DNA from: Sweltsa coloradensis
Lineage: Eukaryota; Arthropoda; Insecta; Plecoptera; Chloroperlidae
Assembly (NCBI GenBank): GCA_024449915.1
Contig: JAMZAV010000069.1
Location: 186,001 to 250,000, forward strand
Reading direction: 5' to 3'
DNA: 64,000 nt
Made by a program: the position numbers and the translations under genes. Of the stretch, positions 11,812-23,290 are shown one piece after another. The notes beneath the pieces are model-generated. The model saw nothing but the letters and a program-made list of their open reading frames with translations. It did no database searches and was not told where the DNA came from. Position 1 is the first letter of the stretch; the number at the start of each line of letters is the position of its first letter.

Positions 11812-12240
11812 GTTCGTCGGAGAGTGCCTGATGTCTCGGTGGGGCAGATACCATCTTCTGTGCCGTTAACGCGGTTGGAGCGCCCTATCGTGGAAAGTAG
11901 TAGCACTGGGGTGTTGGCTGCTCGCAATAATGGGGAAATCTCTAAGGTTTTGTGTCCTGTGGTTAAGGGTGGGACATTTCAGTGACGACTAATAGCAATG
12001 ACAAAGGTAATTTCTGAGGTTTTGAGTCCTGAGATTGAGGGTGGATGTACTGTGGTATCTACTACTCACGAGGATCTAGGGGATGTTTTGTTGTCTCATG
12101 GTGATGGTGAGGGCAGTGAAACCGTCCACGACGATAGAAGATGCCTTGGGGGTGTCACTTCTAGGTGAAGAGAGTAGTACTTCACTGTCTACTGTTCACG
12201 AGGACGTATAGGGGATGCCGCGGTGGTGTCGATGCGTGAT
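11812..12240 (+). pseudogene. Decayed reading frame downstream of gag
   Basis: After the gag TAG the same frame stays open for 57 further codons, to TGA at 11983-11985. It begins VRRRVPDVSVGQIPSS. Beyond that, in broken frames, the peptide words EISKVL/VISEVL and STTHEDLGD/STVHEDV recur, so this part is built of degenerate internal repeats. No protease Asp-Ser/Thr-Gly motif is evident. It may be the start of a former gag-pol junction with stop suppression, or simply decay. Confidence 0.5.
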
Positions 12241-13700
12241 GACGAGGGGTAGTGCATCTGTGACTTTACGTCTTTTGTGGATAGGAAGGGAACCGATGTG
12301 GTTGTTTGCCCTACTGTGGAGTGTGGTAGGACACCCTTGTCTTATGCAGCATTACTTCTCGTAGGTCTGCAATTAATTGTGTGATTTTATGGATGCAGCA
12401 GCAGTTGTTGAGATTTTATGGAAACAAGCTTGTAACGTGGGTTCTACCTGACTTGAAAGACGACACGAAAGTGGCACAAAGTAATGTCAAAATTCACTGT
12501 TTTTCTTTTCACGCAACAAAATTGTAAATTAATTTTGATGAAAAGTAATACATAATGTTTGGTTAAAATAAGCGTGCGCAGATAATTTCCGAGGGGGGGG
12601 GGCACAGGACAGGATCTAGGACATAATCAGGGGGGGGATTCACGCTTGCATTGATATCCGTGGAAAAGGGACCAAGCATGGGGGTATGGGGGGCTCTCGC
12701 CATAAATATAGCGCCGCAGGCTAATTTTTTTTGAAAAACAGGTTTTTAGAGTGCATTTGGTGTGTTTTAGAAAAAAGTGGTGGGCTGAATGCAATACCGA
12801 AACAATGTGGTTTGTGTGCGTCAATTTGTTTTGTCATCATGTGACTCACGTCAAGCTTACAATTCACAGCATACATGGCAACATATTAACGTTTGACATT
12901 TCAGAGGTTTGCATGATAAAATAACAAACTATGGAATAATATGATTTTTTTATTTTTATATAAAATCATATGGTGGTGATCGCCCCCCCCCCCCCCCCCC
13001 CCCCCCCCCTCCCACCGTATCATCCACTGCCACAGGATCGCCATTCCGATGGGGGAATGGCGGAGGAGGGAGGGGGTCTGGGGTATAGCCATAGCCGCCG
13101 AAGTCGAATTTTTTTGGGGTTAACGTTTTGAGGGAGGGCTTAGAAGTTAGAACGTATTTGAGAGTAAGAATGGCTAATATTTACACTTAATACCTTAAGG
13201 CATTTTTGTTATAAAACTTATTTAAAAGTGAGATGATGAGAGAAAAAGGAAGGTAAAGGTTTCGGAAACCTAAGTAGATATATATATTTTTTTTTTATCA
13301 ATTATTTTTAGTGAATTTTCTAGAATGCTAAGCTTAATGGGGGCCAAGAACCCCCCTGCGCACGCCTATGTTAGTTAATGTAGCAATGGTGAAATTGTCT
13401 TGATGATTGTAAATGTTCAATTTTATTCATATTTACATATTTACTATATTATTGTATTTATTCTGGAATCTATGTTCACAGTGAATTTGTTTAATAAATT
13501 GCTGACAAGTAATTGCTTTGCTTTGCTAAAAAACAAAATTGTAAGGTAACTTGACAAAAAAATCATAATTTATTTTTGTTATTGTATAATGATTTTTAGT
13601 GCATGTTTATTTCATTCAGTTCAGTGAATATGATCTCAGTGAACTGATCTGATTATGATGCTGACATTAATTAATTTAACAATGTAAGATAGAGCTTGTT
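12241..13700. other. Decayed element interior or intron; nothing coding
   Basis: AT-rich with short G and C runs. No pol motifs were found on either strand. A block at about 12590-12680 has G8-G9 runs. Confidence 0.4.
12983..13009 (+). repeat. Poly-C run (27 C)
   Basis: Twenty-seven consecutive C, then TCCCACC. A long homopolymer with likely length error in the assembly. Confidence 0.9.
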
Positions 13701-14299
13701 GTTTTGCTTTGTCTTAGATACGTGCGCTAAGTGCTACGTCAGGTGTCACACGCACGTGGTGCTGTAGTAATAGCGCACATGTCTGTTCGAGGATTGTTTG
13801 TGTTACAGAGAGATGCTTCGGTCTCACTGGGAGGGAGGAGGGGACGCAATATCTGCTTGCGCGATCAGGCGAGCCACAGGCTACGTCTACACTGTCGAAG
13901 GGGAGCACTGAAACCAAATTTGGAAATTAAGGGTTTAGGAATTTATCAGGAGTTCCGAATTAAATATATATACACATGGCTTTGTAAGGACAGTAAATTT
14001 TAAAGAAATTATTGTTATTTTGTTTGAATTTCGCACAAGCAACTATATGGTTGTTCTATTTTTTGTGTTTCTTTTGTTTGTTGTTGCTTGTGTAAAGATT
14101 AAGGTTAGGGATTTCACAGGTTTACATAATATATTTATATAGATGCTAATCCACAGGGGTTAAGCTTGTTTAGGAAAGTTTACTGTCAGCAGAGTCGATT
14201 TGTAGATTAGGTCCTGATTGTATGCTTGGGAAGTAAGTTCATGGACTGTATGTTAAGTTGAACGTGAGTTTTTTTTGTATAGGGTTATTGTTTTTTTCT
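13701..14299. other. GC-rich patch then AT-rich tail
   Basis: About 13720-13910 is GC-rich and open on both strands (plus 13731-14003, minus 13917-13714), without recognisable protein motifs. It may belong to the 3' portion of the gag-bearing element. The rest up to the 27-bp repeat is T-rich. Confidence 0.35.
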
Positions 14300-14326
14300 C
14301 CATCCGTACCAGAGTCAAGGAGGGAA

Positions 14327-15270
14327 ACAGTAAGTTTCCTACTCATAATCTTAATTAGGCCAGTAAATTCTAGGGAGATACGAACCCACGTTCGACCGGG
14401 TACAGTGCATGAGCTCACCGATACCAGGCGAGAGTAGGCGGTATTATTATGTCTTATGTTAATACAGTGCACCCTTCTTTGGCTGAATTATGATTTTAGT
14501 TGCACGACCACCACCGTCCTGTTGAATCCCTAATCCCAGATTCAGGTCAGAAGCAGAAACAGGATTGTCCCCTGGAGATTTACGCCCCCATTACAACTTC
14601 TCCGGCATTAACATCAATGCTTAAGGGGTGATAATCCTTGCACTTGACAATATTACCGACAGTTAAGTGTTCAAGCCCTCGATTCATGTACAATTTATCC
14701 CGGGATAAGGCGATGTAAGGATAAGCGAGATAGGACGGGTAAGTTCCAAAATTCAAAATGTCCGCCATCTGTTTACGTATTTTCTTATCCGCGGGGCAAG
14801 GCGGGATAAGTCTTCATGAATTCGATTTGGAGATATCCCGCGCTTATCACACCTAACTCTGCGTATCTTGGGATAAAAATGTCCATGAATCATGAACCCA
14901 TGGCCCATGGGGTGCAGTCACTGAGCACACTGCAAGTGTCCAGGGCAATTCAAGTTCTTCATTTCTAAACTATTATATTTTAATATGAAGAGTACCATAA
15001 AGGATATGCAATGGAGATCGAGAATATCAGGCGTGAAACGGTGCTGGGCCCCAATGTGCTTCTTACAACTATAGACCAGACGAACTAGTCAACCGTATAG
15101 TATTTGTCAACAAAACTATCCCACCCGCACACATTCCACATCCACGTAGTACTTTCGCTAGACCATCTGTTTGGATTTCGGCAAACAAATTCGCCCATAT
15201 ATGATTTTTTCCCGGTAGGATTTTATTTCTCTTCAATTCAGTCGCAAAATGGAATAGGGAGTCTTAAATA
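14327..15270. other. Intron, old repeats suspected
   Basis: Contains several GGGATAAG/CTTATCCC words between about 14690 and 14860, in both orientations, suggesting a decayed palindromic element. No gene was seen. Confidence 0.35.
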
Positions 15271-15464
15271 CCAAGCCCAACTGTCATAGCATAAGCATAG
15301 CGCAACGCAAGCGTAGCATAGGAAATATAAACATATGTAACTGACTGCTCGTACACACAATTAACGTAAGCATAGCGTAAGGCGCAGCACAAGAATTGGT
15401 TATATTTTAATTCTTGTGTTGTGTTTGCATTGCGCTATGATTATGCTATGCCAATTGGGCTTGG
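15271..15464. mobile_element. Small MITE with ~35-bp inverted ends
   Basis: Left end CCAAGCCCAACTGTCATAGC and right end carrying GCTATGCCAATTGGGCTTGG are reverse complements with few mismatches. The match continues inward through GCATAAGCATAGCGC-like sequence. The body is about 194 bp, non-coding, with internal GCATAGCGTAA words. The target duplication is not clear. Confidence 0.75.
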
Positions 15465-15599
15465 CCCTTTAGGTTACCCTAGCAACAATCTTTACTTGCG
15501 ACTGACCGTTAAAAGGTACCCTATGGACCTTTAAGTTCAAACTCAATACACAAGGGTGGCCCCAGTGAGCCATCAGTTGGAATTGAGAGTGAAACGGTA

Positions 15600-16602
15600 C
15601 GGGAGAAGGTGGAGGGTTGGACAGGAGGAGACATGGGACAAAGGCTGTATCTTTGGAGGGAATTTTAATTTCTGGTGTCTGACACCATCTGTTGGTGGCT
15701 TTTGCAACTACTAGAACAAATATGAAGTTTCAAAGAAATCCACCAGGTGCAACAAGTGTTATTCCAATATGACTGAATTGGCATGTCCAAAGTAAATGTC
15801 AATAGCCTATTTATGAACAGGATATTTTATTAATAACAAGTTATAACATGGTAAGAACTGAACTAAACTGAAAACAATGATGTAATCTATCAGTAGAAAT
15901 AAGAGACATCTCCCTGGAACATAATATAAATGGTATTAAACCACTTATAATGAGATAGTGTTGTGGGTGGACACATGGGACAGCATTAGCAGGGGAGACA
16001 TGGGACACTTTTTAGGTTAGGCCTAGCCTACAATGTGCTTGTTAAAAACTAATAGAACTCAAGTAAGCACTGATATTTGGTGCATGCCACTAAACTCCAT
16101 CATAGTCTTACCTACAGACAAGTGAGGGTTCTTACAACTATGCAAAAGCCAACTTTGCTAAAATCCCGCCATCATGGAATGATAATAAAACTGCTGGGGT
16201 TGAATGGCTCAAAGGGTTCATGCATCGTTACCCTAACTTATCTCTCAGAAAACCATTTCATTTCATTTGTATTTTATTACTAATTTTTACATATTTGACA
16301 TGTCATTTCAATAAAGTTCTAGATGATAATAATATGTTGTAACCTATTATTGTATCAGTGTCCCAAGTCTCCCTATACAGTGTCCCAAGTCTCCCTACCT
16401 ATGGGAGACTTGGGACAGTTTGCAGACCTCTGGTATTTTACTTCTGCACTTATCGTCAACCATAGTGCACCTTGTATACATTTACCATAAGTAGGTGAAA
16501 GATAAGGGAAGATAATGCAAAAGAGTTTACTTCAATTGATTAATTTTTATGTAAGTTATAAATTGTTTTCTGAAAAGTGTCCCAACCCTCCACCCTCTCC
16601 CC
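15600..16602. mobile_element. pogo-like (Tc1/mariner superfamily) deletion derivative
   Basis: A ~1-kb element with inverted ends: left GGGAGAAGGTGGAGGGTTGG, right the complement of GGGAGAGGGTGGAGGGTTGG. A TA dinucleotide flanks each side (15598-15599 and 16603-16604), as in Tc1/mariner/pogo insertions. A subterminal word GGGAGACATGGGACA (or GGGAGACTTGGGACA) occurs in both orientations near 15631, 15992, 16367, 16385 and 16405, candidate transposase-binding sites. A fragment of pogo-type transposase lies inside (16118-16255), so this is an internally deleted copy rather than a MITE of unknown origin. Confidence 0.75.
16118..16255 (+). pseudogene. Truncated pogo-type transposase (CENP-B/Tc5 HTH part)
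   Basis: About 46 codons in one frame carry the C-terminal half of a Tc5/CENP-B type DNA-binding domain: IPPSWNDNKTAGVEWLKGF followed by a MHRYPNLSLRKP stretch. This matches the family pattern of a W near the start, AG-x-x-W-L-x-G-F, then R-x-P-x-L-S-L-R-x-P. The segment begins right after a TACAG, possibly an old intron acceptor. The match stops abruptly after the LRKP, where a Phe/Ile-rich unrelated sequence follows, so the DDE catalytic part is deleted. It is non-functional as a transposase. Confidence 0.75.
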
Positions 16603-16604
16603 TA

Positions 16605-17088
16605 CACTAAAACAAGTATTAGATTCTTGCAAGAAAATGATTGTTTTTTTTAAAATTTGAAACAAATGGACATAATTCGGCTAAAATCAATTGAAAAATA
16701 TGACAAAAAGTATGAGTAAAGAGAAATTCAGACTGGGAAGGTGCAGTGAGTGTGTATCTTCGGAGTATTTTGTTTTAATTCACATACTAGTAAAACACAA
16801 TATAACCACCTACTAAATAAAGCAGTTTTAGTAACATTTACTGTTACGTGCAAAAGCCAACCCAGTGTAAATATTACCCTTCTATGTGGTTTATTTTAAT
16901 AAATAGGAATAAGTTTTACATCACCTTGATTTGTCAACATTAGTAAGTCATTTTATACCGTTGATATTTTTCTAACTATGACTATTGTCTTTGTTAGTTT
17001 TGATATGCATCTGATTATGATTTCGTGTTTTGTTAGCCATGATGACGGAAATGGCTGACAATCTCAGAACGTTGTTTTTTTAGTATAT
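16605..17088. other. Intron, nothing recognised
   Basis: AT-rich DNA between two transposon pieces. No gene or RNA signal was seen. Confidence 0.4.
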
Positions 17089-17370
17089 AGTGGTGTGCGG
17101 GTTCCCGATTGTCGGGTCGGGTGTTTTGGTTTGGGGCTGACCAGATAGTAAAAAAAGGTGCCCGATTTTCGGAGAAAAAATTTGGTGCGATGGTGGAGGT
17201 GCCGGTCCAGGATTTCCTTACTATTTTGGTGGAGGTGCCGGTCCAGACAATTTTTATTTCTAACTAACAAAATGCATAATGTAAGATTCTTCACAAGTAA
17301 AATTCAATATCCATTTTATATGCAGTATTATAACGGCCGTCTTTTCCCTACCCGAACCCGAGCCGACTGT
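17089..17370 (+). repeat. hAT-like repeat fragment with paired GGTGGAGGTGCCGG motifs
   Basis: Begins TAGTGGTGTGCGGGTTCCCG, close to the hAT-type end TAGGGGTGTGCGA seen elsewhere in the window. It has two exact GGTGGAGGTGCCGGTCCAG copies 36 bp apart (17192 and 17228). A matching right terminus was not found, so the copy is truncated or rearranged. A CCCGAACCCGAG stretch near 17350 may be part of the same repeat. Confidence 0.5.
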
Positions 17371-17564
17371 CCAAACCTCTATACCCACGCAGTCCTATTA
17401 TTAGTAAATACTGAACTGTTTAATCCACTTAAATTGTTGATAAATATACCTACTGGTGTAATGAGAGGTATATGGTGGGATGAAGTGGGGGGTTCTGGAG
17501 TGATCCGGACCAACAATTAACCGAATTGACACCTAATGGCCCTTGGATCACAATGTTTGCCCAC

Positions 17565-17760
17565 ACCAATTTTGAGTCTACCCACTCAATTACTAAAATG
17601 TTTTTTTTCTGTCGTAAACCGATGCCGACATCATTGATGATATTATAATAATGGTCAACCTACTACCCGAATTTAAAATAAAGGATCGCTGGTTGGACAC
17701 GATTTTCCCGCTAACGCCTGCAACCTATAACAAGGCTAATTCGGAACAATGGTTTAAAAT
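17565..17760 (+). repeat. Interspersed repeat family R3, copy A
   Basis: Shares GAGTCTACCCACTCA and an AACAAGGCTAATTCGGAACAA-like block with 22170-22400 (AACAAGGCCGATTCAGAACAA). That copy in turn shares TAACTTATTTTCAGTGGGGG with 35880-35970. Diverged and non-coding in practice. Class unknown. Confidence 0.5.
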
Positions 17761-17856
17761 GTATGTTGTCATTCTTATCTATAAGCAGGCTCCAGAGTTA
17801 CCATTTCCATCACATCATGATTACAATATTGACGGATTAAATCCACTATACTACTG

Positions 17857-17930
17857 TCTGAAACGGGAATCGAACCCCGATCCCTTTGCATTACAAGAAA
17901 AGTAATTAGCCACTGAGCCAACGAGCTAGA
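17857..17930 (-). repeat. tRNA-like sequence (SINE head), minus strand
   Basis: Read on the minus strand it has a box A (TTGGCTCAGTGGCTAA) and a box B (GGGTTCGATTCCC). A 5-bp anticodon-like stem ATTAC/GTAAT closes a 7-nt loop. The acceptor ends do not pair, so this is a tRNA-derived SINE head or pseudo-tRNA rather than a functional tRNA gene. Confidence 0.55.
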
Positions 17931-18831
17931 GAAAACTAAAAAACAAAACTCTACTCTATGTTACACGTCGTGCGTCAAGCCATCATTACAAGTCATGCTA
18001 CTAAATGTAGGTGTATGTATGTAGAAAGAAAACACGCAGGCACAACAGGCTGCAAAACACATTTAATTAACGACATGGTATGGTCATGGCGTCAAGGCTA
18101 ACTATAATCGAGATCGAAATTTAAATCGTTTGACAAATTTTGAACACCACACTTAGTGACCTAAAATATGTACCTATGCATTCTCGCTCACACACGCATT
18201 CACCTGCCAAACTGTACTTGTCAAATGTACGTCTCGTAATTAATTTTGTTACGTGCATGGAAGATAAGTATGAATTTTTAATACATTTCCACTCGTTAAA
18301 GTGAACACTTCTGTTACAGGTTAAAATGTTATTAGTGTAACTGTGCTACGGTCCTAAATGTCCCGACTCACATATTTTATTACACTGATAGATATGATAT
18401 CGATTTGTTTCGTTGTGTTCTTTGTGTTTATTATCAGTTAACATTTCAGGATGATATATATTTTTTATTTATACATTTTTCTTGTTTTAGAGGCCACTTT
18501 ACTGAGCACTGACTAATTTAGATTGGTGGATAAACGTTCATTGCTCGACGAGCCTTCTAAACTGTACATTGTGATTGATTCATTTCCCAAACACCTTTCT
18601 TTTGTGTAAACTGGCCTGCAAAACAAGGAAAATAATCCATACAACATTGATTCGTTTAATAAACATTCCCAGTTCTGACGAAGAAAGGTGTGTGGTCATT
18701 GATCTTTGAAACATTGCCATAAACCGACTCGAGCTAGTTTGAAGTTTAGTAGGTATAAGGGCTCGTCAACCGTTAGGTCATATTGCGCCTCCTGGGATAT
18801 TATAGTTTATTAGTTATTAACTAATATATTT
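17931..18831. other. Intron, nothing recognised
   Basis: AT-rich DNA with no supported gene or repeat family. Confidence 0.4.
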
Positions 18832-19064
18832 TTAAAAGGGGTGGAACGTAAGGGGAGACGCGAGGGGACGCGGGGTGGACAGGTCTGTGCTGGTTATAAC
18901 CAGCCACATGCAAGGGGAGGGCATGGGGGTAGGTGACCGAGGGCAAGGGGCTGGGATGGGAGCTTGACCGGGGTCAGGTCGGGGGGGGCCTGTGGTCTGT
19001 GACGAAATCAGGCAAAGGACAGAGGGCAAGGGAGGGTATGGGAAGGGCAGGGGTTGGTGGTTCC
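18832..19064 (+). other. Purine-rich GC block with G-quadruplex potential
   Basis: A strongly G-rich plus strand in an AT-rich setting. The run GGGCAAGGGGCTGGGATGGG at 18941-18960 fits four G-tracts with loops of 2-3 bases. On the minus-strand transcript this would be C-rich intron RNA. Confidence 0.6.
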
Positions 19065-19649
19065 CTTACGTCGTGGTCGTGTCATCGTCTGTGTTGTCAT
19101 TGTCGTCGTCGTCGGTGAGGTAGTCAAAGGGAAGGGGAAAGATCCCCGACGACGACCTCCAGAGCTCGCCTCTAGATTCGGGGAGTAATGTACTACCCCT
19201 CTTATTATAGCTGATGTTTGCGAGGTGGACGTTTTCTCTTGAATCTCCTTTTACGATTAGCAGAGCCATGCTCTAGGTCAAATTCTACCCCGGGCCCAGG
19301 AAACAGCCTGATGAGTATAAAGTTCGTCAGCAACACATCGAAGTATTTCTTACCCGATATATCACACTTTATGTGCTAAAAGCTCAAGGAAACAAGTAAT
19401 TGTAATAAAATAAATACATAATAAAAATAAATAAACAAATCGAAAACGATATACCCCAAATAATCGGTCGCGAGAGCGAAACACGTTAGAATGAGACAAT
19501 TATCTTCTGCTTTATTTCTACGGACGTATTACGATGGATTAACAAATATGCAATATATGTGGTGTGAAAGTTGAATACAATGAATGAATTGACTAAAACA
19601 ATATTGCTTATTTGTACTAAACTTGGGAACTGGTAAAAGGTGAAAAATA

Positions 19650-19755
19650 TTCTAGTACCATGGTGTAATGGGATGAGCGTAGCGAGCGTAGCGAGCGAAG
19701 CGAAAACTTCAATTTCACTGACCCCTCAAAAAATTTAGCTCGGTTGTTTTTTTGT

Positions 19756-19796
<41 letters not shown>

Positions 19797-20280
19797 TCTG
19801 TTTGTTCGCACGATTCCGGGCAAACGGCATAAGCGATCTTGATGAAAATTTGACAGGACCTTTGAAATCTCTGAACTTAGACGTGCCACGTTTTTGGGTA
19901 CAATCGAAGAAATATTTCTCATGAATATCGCACTTTTACGATTTTTTTCGATTTTTAGTGCGATATTTTCGTGACATTTGGGCCGATTCTGACCAAACGG
20001 GTGGGGCTACAAAGTTCATATTTTACATGGACATTAAGGTTATGGTGATGTAGTACCTTGTGAAAAAAAATGTTGAAAAAGTTAACCAGAACCCATAAAA
20101 TAAACGTACTTTTACGATTTTTTTCGATTTTTAGTGCGATATTTTCGTGACATTTGGGCCGATTCTGACCAAACGGGTGGGGCTACAACGTTCATATTTC
20201 ACATTAACATTAAGGTTATGGTGATGTAGTACCTTTTTAAAGAAAAAGTTGAAAAAGTTAGCCAGAATCCATAGAAGAAA
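19650..20280 (-). repeat. Interspersed repeat family R1, copy C, with tandem module
   Basis: Reverse-orientation relative of 5500-6040: begins GATGAGCGTAGCGAGCG and contains ATCTCTGAACTTAGACGTGC and CCACGTTTTTGGGTACAATC. A module of about 160 bp (from TACTTTTACGATTTTTTTCG through GGTTATGGTGATGTAGTACC) is present twice in tandem, at about 19932-20085 and 20108-20240. A T39 run occupies 19757-19795. Confidence 0.7.
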
Positions 20281-22169
20281 GGTTTTGATATGAGTTTTTT
20301 TGAGGTTTATAATAACTATTAAAAAGTAACATTTGAAACTCGACAACAATCACCTACAATGCATTCTCAAAGCACTTGCAAAAGAAAAGTAGTCCCACGC
20401 AAACAAAAAACTTACAAAAACGCTCATCCATCAACGCGGCGGGACTTTAGCGTTTTCCTAGTGGTAGTTAAAATAAAGCCTTAACTAAGAAATGAAAATA
20501 TACCTATACCCAAAGGGGGTTGAATTAATTATAGTACCTGACAATGGGTAGCGATAAGTTACCCCTTGTATAATACTTAATTTCAGCCAATAAACCTTGA
20601 CGTGTAATTAATTATCAATGTTTTCGTGGCGTCAAGTAGAGCAATGCCTATCCGCGTATGCAACTGTACAGCTGTTCTATCATAAGTGTTTGTAATGTGA
20701 AACTACGCTTAGCATATAATATACTGAGCTTCCTCGAAGTTTGAACCGACTTCAGTAATCTTTGTTTGAACTAAGCAAAAATTAACATTTTCCCAGACAT
20801 CTCTATTATAACCCACACAATATTCACAATTTCATTAAAATAAATAAATAATTCACTATTTATTATACCGTACGCCTACTTACGATTTATAAATGCCAAA
20901 ACAATACGATTCTTAGTGGAATGTGATTGTTCTGTTGGCTGTAGACGATGGTAATTGGACTGTAAGTTGATTGACTGTTATTTAATGAAAGAACACTCGA
21001 ATAGCGGCGATTAAATGGCCACTCAATTATTTACGGTCGCATGCTGGTTAGGTGGCTCCGAGCGACACACTTAGCATAGCCATAGTACACTCGACGAATC
21101 AATACTAACTGAATAAAACATGCAATAAAAGAATCAAACACAGAATGCGAACTAAAATGTCTAATTATATTTAATAACATATGATCCGGCTAGAACAACA
21201 TGACAATACGCAATGAATTAACGTGTTATATTAAAAATTCATGACCTATAATTTATTGCCGGAAGTAAAATGATATTTCACTTCCTTCTCAAAACATATG
21301 ATATAGGAACTTCCTAGGTGGTAATTGTGTAATTTACCAACTATATGGGAGCTCTTAAGGGCAATGAGCTCTGGAAATCGAAATTGATTATTGATTGTCG
21401 TGAAACGTCATGTCTCGACGTGATAAAGAGAAATTTTACATAAATGGACGCACTTGTAAACAATTTAATGAAGTAGGAAGTGAAAAGAAGACATGTAAGG
21501 CGCAATATTTATTTGTTGCTTTTGGTTATTGGTTTGCTATAGAAGCTATACAGAAAGCACTTACATTAGACGGGATACGTTCTGAGTTATGAGTGATAAA
21601 GGTATAACAATGTTATGTTAATGCTGGCTTGGACTTGAGTAGACATTGTGCACATTTAGACGTATCATAGACACGTACGTAGGCCTACATATAGATGTCA
21701 CAGTACAAAAAGAACCTCTTAAAACAGTGGAGTTTTATTTCAAGTCGTTGAAAAAGGTTAAATGGGGTTTCACCCGTTAATCGAAAAATGAATTTCCTAC
21801 AAAAGGGCAATTATTTATTAATTTAGCAAGTGAAAAACTAGGTCAACTCAACTATGCGCTGAGGAAAAACGTCAAACTCTGTTCTGTCGAGCTAGCTATC
21901 AAGCTTTTCTCATTCGAAACAACATTGCGAAGTTTTCGAAATATGGTTTAGGTCTCTAGGAAAAGTTTTGGGTATAAAACCTTGGTTTTCAACTGAAACC
22001 TTACTTTTTTATCTTTCATTATAGATTAAAAGTATTACTTTCGTAATTTGGGCACTAGTTTCAGTTTCAACTATAGCCAATTTAAAAATATGTTATAAAA
22101 CGTTACGTTTCATATTACTATGTTATAATTTTTTAATTTTTTTAAATTTTTTTTTAAATTGTATTTAGA
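20281..22169. other. Intron, nothing recognised
   Basis: About 1.9 kb of AT-rich DNA. A 60-codon plus-strand frame at 21410-21592 lacks any family resemblance or splice context. Confidence 0.4.
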
Positions 22170-22400
22170 GTCTACCCACTCAGTTATATAACTTATTTTC
22201 AGTGGGGGACAGTAAATCAAAGCGACCAAGCCAACCCTGTAGGCCCCGACGCAATCAACGAGTGAGCGATAACCAACCAAAGATCGATATTTTTAAATAG
22301 AAAATATAGCAATCAGTGGTATGAACAATGCGAACATCCGCAGATCAACGCCAGAATCAACAAGGCCGATTCAGAACAACTCTAAATTTGTTATGTGCTT
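22170..22400 (+). repeat. Interspersed repeat family R3, copy B
   Basis: Contains AACTTATTTTCAGTGGGGGA and CCAAGCCAACCCTGTAGG, shared with 35880-35970, and CAACAAGGCCGATTCAGAAC, shared with 17730-17760. Class unknown. Confidence 0.55.
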
Positions 22401-23290
22401 CGTTGCTAGGCTTTGTTATAATATGTTTTAAATTAGATTTCACCTGTAATCGAGTCTTTATGTATACGAGTACGACTGAAATGTTATTGCACTATACGTC
22501 GTGATAGTAACTACCGTCTGCGATGGTTCATACGGTTGGAGTTCAGGTCGGTATACTTACTTCAAGGGAAGTGGGTACGAATCCCGTATGAAGACATGGA
22601 TTTTTGAAAATTGACCTTAATACTCATCTACCACAAACTACCGTTTCACCGTCAAGTTAATAGAGACGATAAGAAACAAACTTATCAAGTCATGATAAAA
22701 AACACAAGTCGCAAATAGCAAACGAATATTTAATATTTCGTACATAAAGAGTTCACAAAAACTTCGTAAGTTGGACTCTGTTGGTAGCTCCATTTTTAAA
22801 TAATAGTCGCATTTCTGCTGCCATCCATTATATTTTAGCATTATGTTGTTGTATCATTTGTTTATGTTTGTATGTTGATATAAAACATAAACTCCTCAAA
22901 TGGGTCAATGCACAGAATGACGTAACAAGAAAATTATGCGACACCGGAATCCTTGCTATGTTGCTTGCGAGTCCTCTTAGTGTATTCACAAAGAAAGAGA
23001 AGTCATGACGCACTCTTCAGTATGAGCATTATAAATTCAGGTCCAATCAATTAGAGGGCAATGTCATTTGACATTACTACACTTGAACGGTGAATGTGTA
23101 TTGTTGTGTATTTACATATAATTATGTTCCGTTTATGTTACATTGATGGAAACAGAACAGCTGTGGTGAGTCCTTGGATACCAATGTGTATGTTATAAAT
23201 AGTCTGTCACTAGCAACACAGCTGTTCAAAAGAATACGTATGTAAGACAGTGTGGGGTGTGGAGGTACCGGTACAGTAACATGTTCTTAC
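22401..23290. other. Intron with a weak tRNA-like segment
   Basis: Around 22523-22605 the sequence GGGTACGAATCCC and upstream pairing potential recall a degenerate tRNA-like SINE head. Otherwise nothing recognised. Confidence 0.35.

Larger units (their letters stand above)
10351..14326 (+). mobile_element. LTR-retroelement remnant with gag only (limits uncertain)
   Basis: The interval is bracketed by a perfect 27-bp direct repeat (10351-10377 and 14300-14326, containing CCATCCGTACCAGAGTCAAG). It holds a gag reading frame followed by decayed sequence. No reverse transcriptase, RNase H or integrase motif was found up to 14.3 kb, so pol has been lost or the element was always non-autonomous. 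The leader has a 20-bp direct repeat (TTACTAGGTAATTAGCTTAA at 10378 and 10451) and a second short duplication near 10680/10743. The 27-bp match may mark LTR-derived ends but long terminal repeats could not be aligned by eye. Confidence 0.45.

Noticed and set aside
13714..14003. Gene in the GC-rich patch
   Set aside because: Open on both strands, no motif, and located within the presumed retroelement remnant.
17857..17930. Functional tRNA gene
   Set aside because: Box A and box B are present but acceptor stem ends do not pair; better explained as a SINE head. The same applies to 25708-25790 and the SINE heads at 31 kb.
19066..19269. Exon of the TOGARAM-like gene
   Set aside because: It leaves phase 2, while the next exon needs phase 1, and an in-frame stop precedes the usable start. 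Kept only as a finding.
21410..21592. 60-codon plus-strand frame
   Set aside because: Plausible-looking peptide but no family resemblance, promoter or splice context.
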